From Gavia stellata (Eukaryota; Chordata; Aves; Gaviiformes; Gaviidae), in contig NW_026777121.1 in NCBI RefSeq assembly GCF_030936135.1, forward strand, positions 1,054,001 to 1,118,000: 64,000 nucleotides of DNA, written 5' to 3'. A program made the position numbers and the translations under genes. Of this stretch, positions 1 to 10,140 are shown piece after piece. The notes under the pieces were generated by a model. That model was given only the letters and a program-made list of their open reading frames with translations, did no database searches and was not told the DNA's origin. Within the stretch, counting starts at the first letter, position 1. Each line of letters starts with the position of its first letter.

Positions 1-373
1 ATTTTGTCTGAATACTGCATTAAGTCATTTGCTTTTGCAGGCGGCGTATGTTCTAGGTACACATCTCTACCTACTGCCATCCTCAGCCTTTTTCAGGGTG
101 TGGTTAGAGGAGAGGTGAGTTAGAAGCAAGATTTTGGAAGAGCTTAGAAATATTTGGCTTTTCCCTCTTGGTGGTAATTCCAAAATGTGTTGGCATGATA
201 AAAAGATGCTTTTTCTGGGAAGCGTAGTTGATGTTGACTCACTATGGGCAGGTTTAGGGAGAAGGAGATGAGGACTTGATCTGCACTGTAAAAGGCTGCC
301 TCTTCCCTTTGCCATAGCACAGGGTCAAGTTTTACAAATGCTGAAAGGGCGTCTTCCCCCTCTGTATCCGTAG

Positions 374-532
374 GGGCTGCCGTCTGTCGGAGGATGGTGG
401 CATGCTGGCCCAGTGTCAAGGCCTCACGAAGGAGGTGACCGAACTGACTCAGGAAGAGAAGAAACTGGATGAGCTGATCCAAAGCTGCACCCTGGACCTC
501 AAGCTGCTAACAGAGGACTCGGGGAATCAGAG
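374..532 (+). CDS. E2F3: E2F3 exon 4 (dimerisation region), copy 1
   Basis: E2F3 is a DP-dependent activator of S-phase genes and a pRB target in the nucleus. This exon reads [13 protein letters not shown], then a leucine-rich stretch through [18 protein letters not shown], which matches the coiled-coil dimerisation segment of vertebrate E2F3 very closely. The exon opens after a TAG acceptor with the last base of a Met codon split from the preceding exon, and it ends in CAGAG, one base short of an Arg codon. Differences from the human protein are few: Cys-Arg for Cys-Ser near the start, Thr for Ser twice, and Gly for Glu near the end. The 3' boundary is not GT but ATATCCTT, the U12-type donor. 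The preceding exons of this copy lie left of the window. Confidence 0.93.
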
Positions 533-3500
533 ATATCCTTTTTTTCGAAACCTCAGCGGTGGTCAGTCTTGCTGTGCTCTGTAACACAAAGAGAATTCCA
601 CTAAGTAATATGATATGAAGCATCAGAAATTTCCAGAAGTTGGATAATGGGTTTTAATGTAGTTCTATATAAAAGTTACTTAAGCCACTTGCACCTGTAA
701 TGCTTCTGGAATGTCAAAAAAAAAAAAAAAAAATTGAGAAAAAGGTGGTGTATGAAGGAGCCCATTAACATCCATGGTCACATAGAGCAGAACCAAGAAT
801 TTAGCTGATTAATGAGTGACAACATCCAAAACCTGTGCTCTTTCGATTCTTTTGAGCCCAGAGCAAACCCCATTTTTATGTGTGCAGAAATTATAAAGGC
901 CTGCAGACAAAGTCTTTGCTAAGGTAACGAAGACTTGTGTGTGTGTGTACTCCTTACTTAATATTTTTTTTATTTTTACATTAAACTGCTGCGTATATAA
1001 ATTCCAGACACAGAGAGGAAAATAAAGTTGGGAGTCAGTTTAGTCTGAAACTTGCAACAAATTTTTAGATTCCTCTGGTTAGAGAATCTATAGTGGAATA
1101 TCACAGATAAAGGTTTTATGAGCTCTCAAAATGTCTATTTCAGACTTAATTATTTAATGGAATAGCAATGCTCAATTGCATAAGGTTCATAAGGTTTCTG
1201 GTCTTTTGGCTGCTAATACCCCTTGTAAGTAACCAGTTCTCATTTTCACTAGATTTCCCACCTGCTGGCAACAGAAGAGAGCATTTTATTAAATGCTGAA
1301 AATGCTGAAAACTTTTATTACTTTTAATAGTCAGTAGTTTTTAAAGAGCATCTAATAAGGTGGACGTATTCTCTGTTTTGAAGGATAGGAAATAACTACA
1401 GGAGCGTCAGTAAAAAGTAATGTGAACGATGTAAATACTGTCTTTTGGTTGTGCTTGCATCTCAAAATGCGTATGAAAGCAAGACCACCGAGTGGCATAG
1501 GGAGTAGGGTCAGCACTGCCTTCATCCACAAGAGATTTAGAGCAAAGCAAAACCGAGCATTATACTTCTCTGTTTTTCTAGCGCTGTTTGCGGTGGTAGA
1601 GATCCCTGCCCTGCAGTTGATGGCTCCCTTGGGGATGGGCGAGGAGGGATCAGCATTAGCAGCGTCTTGGCCTCGTGCTTTTGGATGTAGGAGAGCGTAT
1701 TCCCCAAATCCTTCTGTGGCTCTAAGGTTACTGATAATACTAGTGGTTATTGAGGAAGGAATGTGGATGTGTGACACCTGGGGACGAATCTGAGCGCATC
1801 CCAGTATGGTCGTTCGCTCGCCTCACTGAGGTCTGACGTGAGGTGACCTGCTGAAGACTCAGGGAGCTGGGAAGCCTCTTCCTTTGCTCCATCTCTGAAG
1901 GCGAAGTTTCTGCTTTTGAAAATGTTTTTCTTTTCCCTTGTGATTAGATAGTGCCAAAACAGCGTTTCTGCCCTGACTGTGTGCTTCCTCCTCCTCCTCC
2001 TAAATAGAATCAGACAGTAACTGATCGCTACCTTGAATGTTTTGGGATATGCCCAGCTTTGAGCTACAGCAATGAAGATTGTCGTTCTATTTGAAAACCA
2101 TGCAACCCTTTCCGTTGTTCATACAGTGGCAGCCACTGTTGCTGTAATTTGTACTCTGCCTTTGCAAACCTTAGTAAACCTTACTAAAGGAGTGGTAGAA
2201 GCCTCAGTAAAAGCCATTTGCCTGAGAGCTGACCTGTCGTTTAGCCCCCTGACCTGTTGCTTTGCGTTTGGTCCAAGTCAGGTGTGAGAGGCTTGCCAAT
2301 GTGACACCCATCTACAAGAAGGGCCGGAAGGAGGATCCGGGGAGCTACAGGCCTGTCAGCATGACCTCGGTGCCGGGGAAGATTATGGAGACGTTCATCC
2401 TGAGGGCGCTCACAGGGCACGTGCAGGACAAGCAAGGGATCAGGCCCAGCCAGCACGGGTTCATGAGAGGCAGGTCCTGCTTGGCCAACCTGATCTCCTT
2501 CTATGACCAGGTGACCCGCCTCGTGGATGAGGGAAAGGCTGTCGATGTTGTCTACCTGGACTTCAGTAAAGCCTTCGACACTGTCTCCCACAGTATTCTC
2601 CTGGAGAAGCAGGCAAGTCATGGCTCAGACAGGTGCACTCTTCGCTGGGTAAAAAACTGGCTGGATGGCCAAGCCCAGAATGTCGTGGTGAATGGAGCGA
2701 AATCCAGTTGGCAGCTGGTCACAAGCGGAGTGCCCCAGGGCTCAGTTTTGGGACCGGTCTTGTCTAATATCTTTATCGATGATCTGGACGAGGGGACTGA
2801 GTGCTCCCTCAGCAAGTTTGCAGACGACACCAAGTTGGGAGGGAGTGTTGATCTGCTGGAGGGTAGGAAGGCTCTGCAGAGGGATCTGGACAGGCTGGAT
2901 CGATGGGCCGAGGCCAATTGTATGAGGTTCAACAAGGCCAAGTGACAGGTCCTGCACTTGGGTCACAACAACCCCATGCAATGCTACAGGTATCAGAAAT
3001 GGTGTGGCCAGCAGGAGTAGGGAGGTGATCGTGCCCCTGGACTCGGCGCTGGTGAGGCCGCACCTCGAATGCTGTGTTCAGTTTTGGGCCCCTCACTACA
3101 AGAAGGACATTGAGGTGCTGGAGCATGTCCAGAGAAGGGTGACGATGCTGGTGAGGGTTCGGGAGCACAAGTCTTGTGAGGAGCGGCTGAGGGAGCTGGG
3201 GTTGTTCAGTCTGGAGAAGACGAGGCTCAGGGGAGACCTTATCGCTCTTTAAAAACTACCTGAAAGGGGGTTGCAGTGAGGTGGGTGTTGGTCTCTTCGC
3301 CCAAGTGACTAGCGACAGGACAAGAGGAAATGGCCTCAAGTTGCACCAGGGAAGGTTTAGGCTGGATATTACGAAAAATTTCTTTACTTAGAGAGTGCAG
3401 TAGCACTGGAACAGGCTGCCCAGGGAGGTGGTGGAGTCACCATCACTGGAGGGGTTCAAGGAACGTGTGGACGTGGCATTGCGGGACATGGTTTAGTGGG

Positions 3501-4514
3501 CATGGTGGTGTTGGGGTGATGGTTGGACTTGATGATCTTACAGGTCTTTTCCAACCTTAATGATTCTGTGATTTTGTGATTCTGTGAGATGTATTGGCGT
3601 TTTGAGCTTGGGCAGTTTGTCTTACTGTATGGTAACAGCAGACATTTACCAAAATTGTTCACATTTACACCCCCCGAAGGTAGAATAATAAATTAGGCTC
3701 TTTATTTCTATGGCATAAATACTGTGCTAGATACCTCATGGATGACGAAACCAAAGACCTGGAAGCGCTTGCCTGTGATCGCGGCCGTTTCACAGTTTGC
3801 GACCAAAAGCTCTGTGACACCTCGGTTACGCAGGTCAGTAAGTGAGGCACCACCGTGCCAAAACCCACCAAAACGCTCACGTTGATTTGGACAAATTCAT
3901 GTTGAACAGCAGAATGTTCAGATTCATTCCGTGCTTATGCAGAAACCAACTTTCTGCACTGTCAAGTTGTTCAAAGTAGTTGTTTAAGTAGTTTTTTGAA
4001 ATAATTTCATATAATACAAATGAATAAATAAATATCTGAATATATAAATGTTTACCAAAAAAGCCTCAAATGAAAATGGACATTATCATTTTATCGATGA
4101 CTTCAAAAATATATTGTGTATGCGCATCTGTAAATTCCTTTACATTTTTCCTGTGATATCCAGTTCTCTGCCATTTCACAGCAAGCGTGTAAAAAAATTT
4201 TGCTTCGCACAGTCTGCGAGTAATTGCGGGTTGTTGAGCTTTAGCTTAAGTAGCTTTACGCGTGGAAAGGAGAAGAGAGAGGACTCGGCATGGAGAATCC
4301 CTTTTGTCACTCAGTAGTGGCCCCAGCTGTTAGATCAAAGGGAAATTCTCACACCGTTTCACTGCAATTGTGATTCCAGTGTAGAGAACAGAAAACTTTG
4401 GGCTGAAAGCAACGTAGCCATGAGAAAATGGAAGAATAATTGAAAGAATTATGCCTCTTCTAATAGTCTGAATATATTATCAACTGGGTTGGAAAATTCC
4501 TTAACCGTGATTAC
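533..4514 (+). other. E2F3: U12-type AT-AC intron of E2F3, copy 1
   Basis: The intron begins ATATCCTTTT, a textbook U12 5' splice site, and ends in AC. It carries the perfect U12 branch element TTCCTTAAC at 4497-4505, about ten bases from the acceptor, and has no normal polypyrimidine tract there. Minor-class introns are known in E2F-family genes. Apart from the CR1 at 2285-3586, a short TG run near 940 and an oligo-A tract near 716, the intron shows nothing else recognisable. Confidence 0.9.
2285..3586 (+). mobile_element. CR1 LINE, 5'-truncated, copy 1
   Basis: The fragment starts inside the reverse transcriptase ([17 protein letters not shown]), passes [30 protein letters not shown] and the FADDTKLGG catalytic motif, and ends in the CR1 3' tail (ATTCTGTGATTTTGTGATT). 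The reading frame is broken by a TGA after NKAK. About 125 bases between the conserved VLHLG region and the CIRN region are missing here but present in copy 2. The element predates the tandem duplication because both copies have it at the same site. Confidence 0.93.
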
Positions 4515-4629
4515 ATTAGCTTATGTGACGTATCAAGATACTCGAAAAATTAGTGGCCTTAAAGACCAAACTGTTATAGTTGTGAAAGCTCCTCCAGAAA
4601 CAAGACTTGAAGTGCCTGACCCAGTGGAG
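4515..4629 (+). CDS. E2F3: E2F3 exon 5 (start of marked-box domain), copy 1
   Basis: It reads [20 protein letters not shown], then [18 protein letters not shown], the first part of the marked box that contacts DP. The first base completes the Arg codon split across the U12 intron. The exon ends in phase 0 before GTAAGG. Changes from human are Thr for Ile in QDIRK and Pro-Val for Ser-Ile near the end. The frame is open here, whereas the equivalent exon in copy 2 carries a stop. Confidence 0.95.
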
Positions 4630-7013
4630 GTAAGGAGAACCTGGCTTTTCCTGCCAGGTTATAGATCATTTTTCTATAGATGGAGCAAGTGTGTTGAGTC
4701 TTACTGTGGTAACTGATGCCCAGGTTGGATTATAATTGGCATACAGTCCTATATTCATCTGTCTTATGAACTTTGGAAGTGTTTTTTTTTTAAAAAGGAA
4801 GGGGAATCTTAAAAACCGTTTTATACAAAGTGATCATTATTCGATCCTTTTCTCTCAATTCCAGCATTCCTTCAGAGGAATCCACACTATTTACAGGTTA
4901 TTCTCTTTTGCCATACAAAAGTGATCTGTGTCCCTTTTCTGTTGCCCCTTGCTACTCAAGCCACAGTCTCTCTCTCTCTGAGTGCCAGCTTTTGTATATG
5001 AGATGTCTGGCTCTCATTCTTTCATCCTCACTCTCTTTCTTTTCCTTACCTCAGGCAGATGTCTAGGGTAGCTCAGCTGCTTCTCCCTTCCCTTAGCTGA
5101 TGTCACAGTCGCAGAAAAAAATGCTTCAGGTGGCTTTTCTTTGAAGATATCCTCAGGGAGTAGCTTTACTTTTCTTCATTCCTCTCATGGTTTATGAACC
5201 ACATGGTTCAGCTGCTCCTGGGATTTTCTCTCTTGGGGGCAAAAGTGCGCTGCTTTACAATTCCCGGTTGTTATGACAGACCCGAGTCTGTTGTGCAAAG
5301 GCGAATAATTTGCACGAGCCACTGCTTTAGAGATTCAAAAATGTACCTGATTTCTTCTCTCAGGGAGCAATGAGACATAGGGCTAAACCCCAGAAAGCCC
5401 CGTGCTGCCTTCATACCTCTGTGTTACTCCTGCATCCCTACCGCTGGGCTGGTTCCACCGCACCCAGGGCCGGCTGCTGCCGGGCAGGCAGGACCAGACT
5501 CTGGATTCCCTGTCGCTTCTTTCCCTAAGATTATTCTCTACTTGCTTAGGCCCATTATGGTTTCCATCCTTTTTTTCCCCTGCCTTTGTCCTTCATTTCC
5601 CCTTTGAACCTAGGTGCAGGTTTCGGAAGAATAAATCATTTTGCTGCAGTGAGGAAGGGATGTCTTTTATCAGTATCCATAAATCTATACTGTTATCGTT
5701 GCTTGCTTTCCTGTTTCTTTCCTCTAGGCATTACGCTTTGATTCTTTAATTCAGGGAAAACAGGCGGGTAGAGGGAGATGCACACAATCATTAAAACTAG
5801 CGCCTAGACCTCCCTTATCCCCTATACCCAACTTCCTCATTTAATTTTCAGCTTCAGGCAGTACAAGTCCTATTTCTTTCTCTCATTTGCAGTTACATCT
5901 CAGTGTCTTTTTTTGCACACCTCAGTCACTCAACAGTACCTTCCCCAACTCCTGCTCTTCCCATCTCCTTTTTTCTAATTATCTATAGCGTTGCCCTGAG
6001 TACTCTTCACTGTTTTCTGTGCCCTGGGGTATCCCTGTTCGGTTGTTGCTCTCTGTATTTGTAAATGCTGTCTCCTATGCTGAGTAACTGTCAGAACGCA
6101 AATAACACGAGGAATTTTTTGTCGAAGGGCACAATAAAATGTATTTGAAAGAAGTCTGCAAAGAGGTATATCATGCCCGTACTCCTGCTTTTTAAAACTA
6201 TTAATGTAATACAGCTGGAGCAGGTTTATTTTTAACTGGAGTCATTTATGATTTTGTTTCATAAGACCACGAGCAACTTTGCAGATTTTCTGTCTATATA
6301 TGTCATCTTCTTGTACTGCATCAGTGTGTGAAAGTTAAGAAGAGATTATTTCTTGAGATTAATTAGGAGTTCCTGTTATTCAGAAACACCATCAAAATTA
6401 GAGCTGCTGCCTTGAGGGGGCAGAAAGACTTACATCAACAAGTTTGGGTGAAGAAAATGGCATCTTTTTTCTTCTTTTGTTATTTGAAAAACTTCCCTGA
6501 TAAACAGGGGGACTTACATACACCTACTTGAGATCAGTGGGAATTAGTGCTGAAGGTTTTTGGATGAGCGAGAAGGATGTTTTGGCATTGTTTAAAAGCA
6601 GAAACATTTACACAAATACATCCAATAATGTTGTTATGAATAGTAACAAAACCTGTGATTTGCATCCCATAGTCCCATGACATCAGAGCACTCCAGGTTA
6701 TTATGGTTGTAGGAAAATGTTAGGAGTTCAATCCTTCATACCTCTCTGGTTATGATACAACACATAAAACGGTGGGCTTCTGCGGTGTCTCTCCTACAGA
6801 CAGGGGGAAAAGCTTTTATGTTCTCTCCAGTCTACAAGAGACATCAGCCAAGCCTTTCACATCTTCAAAAAAATCCATGGGGGATTTCAGGTTCTTTTGA
6901 TTTGTAAACAATGTATTCCACCACTCGCACCCCAACAAGAATTCACTCGGTGTCATCAATGTTCTGTCGTGTTCATTGGTGTAATACCTTACTGAGGTTT
7001 CTTTTGTTAGCAG
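4630..7013 (+). other. E2F3: E2F3 intron 5, copy 1
   Basis: It runs from the GTAAGG donor to the TTGTTAGCAG acceptor. It is AT-rich sequence with CT-rich stretches around 4960-5050. Near 4916-4920 copy 2 carries an extra 726 bases. I see no coding or RNA gene in it. Confidence 0.8.
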
Positions 7014-7149
7014 CGTGCATTGATACGTTTCTCTAGTACTCAAGGACCTATTGAAGTTTACCTGTGCCCAGAGGAAAACGATGCCCTCAGTCCAATGAAA
7101 GCCTATAGTCAGGACCACAAGGGAAATATTTCCAAAACCATTTCCAAAG
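7014..7149 (+). CDS. E2F3: E2F3 exon 6 (marked box), copy 1
   Basis: The body reads [20 protein letters not shown], then [18 protein letters not shown], clearly the E2F3 marked-box exon. The first seven residues are RALIRFS where human has SLQIHLA, although length and phase are kept. The acceptor is TTGTTAGCAG and the donor GTAAAA. The exon ends with one base of the next codon. The changed start is unusual for a core domain and hints at relaxed constraint or an old local rearrangement. Confidence 0.93.
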
Positions 7150-7865
7150 GTAAAAATATTTCTTTGTGATACTAATGGCCTTCCTTCGTGCTCTCATTCA
7201 AGATTTCATTTTAAACTTCAGATATCCAGCTCTGATTTTTTGGCTTTATTTTTCTAGGAAGCGAAAAGCTAAGGTACCCGTTTTCCACTCTGCCTGTCTG
7301 GTTGAGAGAGGGGGAAATATGTTTAAACAACTGATGCAGAAGAAAAATAAGTTTCATATTTGCATATCCGATGGAACTATGGGAACTAAGTTTGTGCAAT
7401 ACTGAAGAAACAAACAGTTTTGTTCCTTTTGCGTTTTCAAGACGGGAGCAGCAACGATTCGCCTCAACGCCAGAGGCAGAAATCTCTGTGTAAGGGTACA
7501 TGCAGCTACGCAGTGTCACTGATGACGTCTGTTGCCTAGACAGTTTTCACTTTGACTATGAGTTGTACCGAAAAATGGGCATCTCTCACTACGCTTGATT
7601 TGGTTTTTTTCCCCCAGTAGTTGTTTGAACCTTGTAAAATAATTTTTTAGTAGAAAAGTCAGAGGGGATAGCAACACGCCTATTTTTGAGCAGCCCTTTG
7701 TAACATATCAAAAACAAGCTAGAAATTATATGGAGGCCATTTTTTGTTGAAATGATCCTTTATGAAAGGCCCTTTACACAGTGGTTACTTTGTTTGATCA
7801 GTGTCTAGTATTTCTAATGAGATTAAACAGGTCTTCTTTATTTTTTTCTCTCCCTCCTCTTCCAG
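7150..7865 (+). other. E2F3: E2F3 intron 6, copy 1
   Basis: A short intron ending in a pyrimidine tract (TCTCCCTCCTCTTCCAG). Nothing else is recognisable in it. Confidence 0.8.
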
Positions 7866-8224
7866 AAGCGGCTTCTGCTAACTCAGGACAAGGTGACTGC
7901 TCAGTAAATAGGGCAACAATCTCTCCGTTGGCTTCTCCAGCCAACCTTCTCCAGCAGACCGAGGACCAAATTCCCCCAAACTTTGAAGGACCCTTTGTGA
8001 ATTTGCTGCCTCCTCTGCTTCAGGAAGATTATTTGCTGAGCCTTGGGGATGAAGAAGGCATCAGTGACCTCTTTGATGCTTACGATTTAGAGAAGCTTCC
8101 TTCATTGGTGGATGAATTTCTAACAGCTGATTGTCTTAAACGCTGTCCGTATCTAAATCGTGGTTTTAACGGAATGAACAAACCTGCCATCATTCCGAGT
8201 TGTCCCCTACTTACTGTCAAATAG
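7866..8224 (+). CDS. E2F3: E2F3 last coding exon (transactivation / pRB-binding), copy 1
   Basis: It encodes [20 protein letters not shown], then [20 protein letters not shown] and [20 protein letters not shown]. The LFD-containing acidic segment is the pRB pocket-binding and activation motif of E2F1-3. In human E2F3 the protein ends soon after (VEDFMCS). Here a Ser is inserted and the frame then shifts near 8120-8130, so the ancestral-looking stop (CAGCTGA) is out of frame. Reading continues for about 33 extra residues, including [13 protein letters not shown], to a TAG. The tail is identical in copy 2, so it predates the duplication. Confidence 0.93.
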
Positions 8225-10140
8225 CATTATTAAATAAACTAGGCTCTCGAACAGTGCTGATCTTTTAATTAAGTACTCCCTGAAATACTATAAAGAACAA
8301 GGGAAGGCTTTTACAGCAAGGCCTTCTCCTTGCCCCTGAGCTCCAGTGCCTTGTGAGTCAGCAAGCGCAAGCAGGCGACCGTAAATGTTTTGTCTTCACA
8401 CTCCCCCAGTCTCTGCTTCCCCTGACAAGGGGGCTTACGGAGGAGGGCTCAATGAACTGGTTTAGTCCTAAATAACAATTTTATAATAGTATTTCAGGTC
8501 GTGCCTTCTGCAGAGAATGCATGTCTTTTGAGTGTCACAACATGGATTGTCCCTGCAGTGAACGTAAAGATGAAGTAATGCAAAAGCGTGAAATGGGATT
8601 CTTCAGCTCCTTGTGGGAATGTTTAAATTGCTGTCATAATGCTCATTTTGAGCTCTGTATGTCTCATTCTGAGGTCAAATACTTATGTCCTTAAAAGCTT
8701 TTAATGAAAAAATACACTGTAAATGTAGTGTATATTGCAGCTATTGAAAAGTATAAAGTTCTGCCACTGCTCGTAGTAATCACAGATTTTTAAAAATGCT
8801 TGTGTGTGTGCGTGAAAGTAGATTTTGTTGGTTGTTTTTTTAAACTGGAACGAAGATGCACAGTTCAATTTTACTGCCCCCAGTGTGCATTAGAACCGGT
8901 ACATAAATTTTTGTGGTACTAAGTGGGGCTTTGTGTTAAGTGCCTACTAGAGATGCACTGTGGGTTTTTCCCTCTATGGAAAACACTTATGCCAAGCTTT
9001 GTTTGTTCAATAGATCTTATTTATCTCAGTGGGTTAGCTTCCTCTGCTTACAGCTTTTTCTAATTCTCTTCGCCAGCAAAATGGAACTAATTTTTTTCCA
9101 AAGTATCTAACTGTAAGTACCACATCAACTGAATTGCATTTATTTTTTGAAGATCTTTGGGAGTATAGTATAGTACCAATATTTATTTTTTGAACGTGAG
9201 AGGAATTCTAAGAAGTCTTAAGTAATTTTTTTTTTTTGCGTGTAAAATACGTTGCCGTGTTCTGGGCTAAATTAATGTAATGTTGATTAGATGATGCCCA
9301 TATAATCCTTTTGTTTCCATTACTGTTCTGCTTATCTGACACACTCAGAAAATTAGTACTATTTGTACTGTAGTAGAATATTGTGTATGCAGGTTTTCTG
9401 GTACCGTTGAGTTGCTGCTATGAAAGCTCACACATGAAAAGGCAAGCAGTCCCAGTACTAATAAGAAAACTGTATGACTGTGTGAGTTTTGGAATGTAAC
9501 AAATGTATGAAGGGCAACACATAAAGAACTGTAAAACAGTGTTAAGTGTGTGTTTGTATGTACAAATGTGGGCATAGATCATTCAGCGGTGGTATTTAAG
9601 TTGACGTATGTTCTCAACTCACACTTTAGTTACCTAGCAGTTTTGTCCAATAGAATTAATTTGTAAACACTGCCAGAATATTTTCTAGCTGGTTTGTAAT
9701 TTTTTAAGAGTTTTTTTAGATGTGGATGTGTAAATAAAATTGCAGTATTTAAAGTTTTTGTCTTGTGGAAGAGGAAAGTTAAAAGCTGCGTGAGCGTGAA
9801 AATTTGCGAGACAAAGGGGCACTTCTGCGGGGGAAGAGAAAACAAAGACTTAACGCAGACCATCTCTTTTTGTAGAAATTAAACAGTTGCCCCAATGTGC
9901 GGGGCCAAAATACTAATCTAATTTAGCTTTGCATTGTATGCTAGTTTAAAAAAAACCCTCTGTAAAATACTGTAAAAAAAAAAACAACAACCAAAAAAAG
10001 CTTTTATGGTGAGTTTTGTAAGTAGATTTATTAAAGTATGACCTGTTCCCTAGCTGTGATCTCACCACTTCAAATGGATGTAATTTGAATAAATTTTGTA
10101 TGGTAATGAATCAATAAAAAGGATTTTTTAAAGAGTTTAG
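8225..10140 (+). other. E2F3: Probable E2F3 3' UTR, copy 1
   Basis: AT-rich sequence directly downstream of the last coding exon, with little difference between the copies and no splice-like structure. Several AATAAA signals occur: one right after the stop (8233-8238) and a pair at 10088-10093 and 10113-10118. The distal pair is a reasonable transcript end, since human E2F3 also has a UTR of several kilobases. The limits are inferred. Confidence 0.6.
10088..10118 (+). promoter_or_regulatory. E2F3: Tandem polyadenylation signals, E2F3 copy 1
   Basis: Two AATAAA hexamers lie 25 bases apart, followed by T-rich sequence. They are likely distal cleavage signals. Confidence 0.5.

Noticed and set aside
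1352-1793. Overlapping 141- and 123-codon frames on opposite strands in the U12 intron
   Set aside because: There is no family match and the sequence is intronic. Persistence in both copies is expected from recent duplication.
2072-2287. Frame running into the CR1 at 2285
   Set aside because: The upstream part is ordinary intron, and only the CR1 part is recognisable as protein.
8506-8680. Cys-rich frame (FECHNMDCPCSERKDE) just after E2F3
   Set aside because: It lies in the presumed 3' UTR with no start or splice signals. The spacing does not fit a zinc-finger family I know, and a 2-base indel separates the copies.
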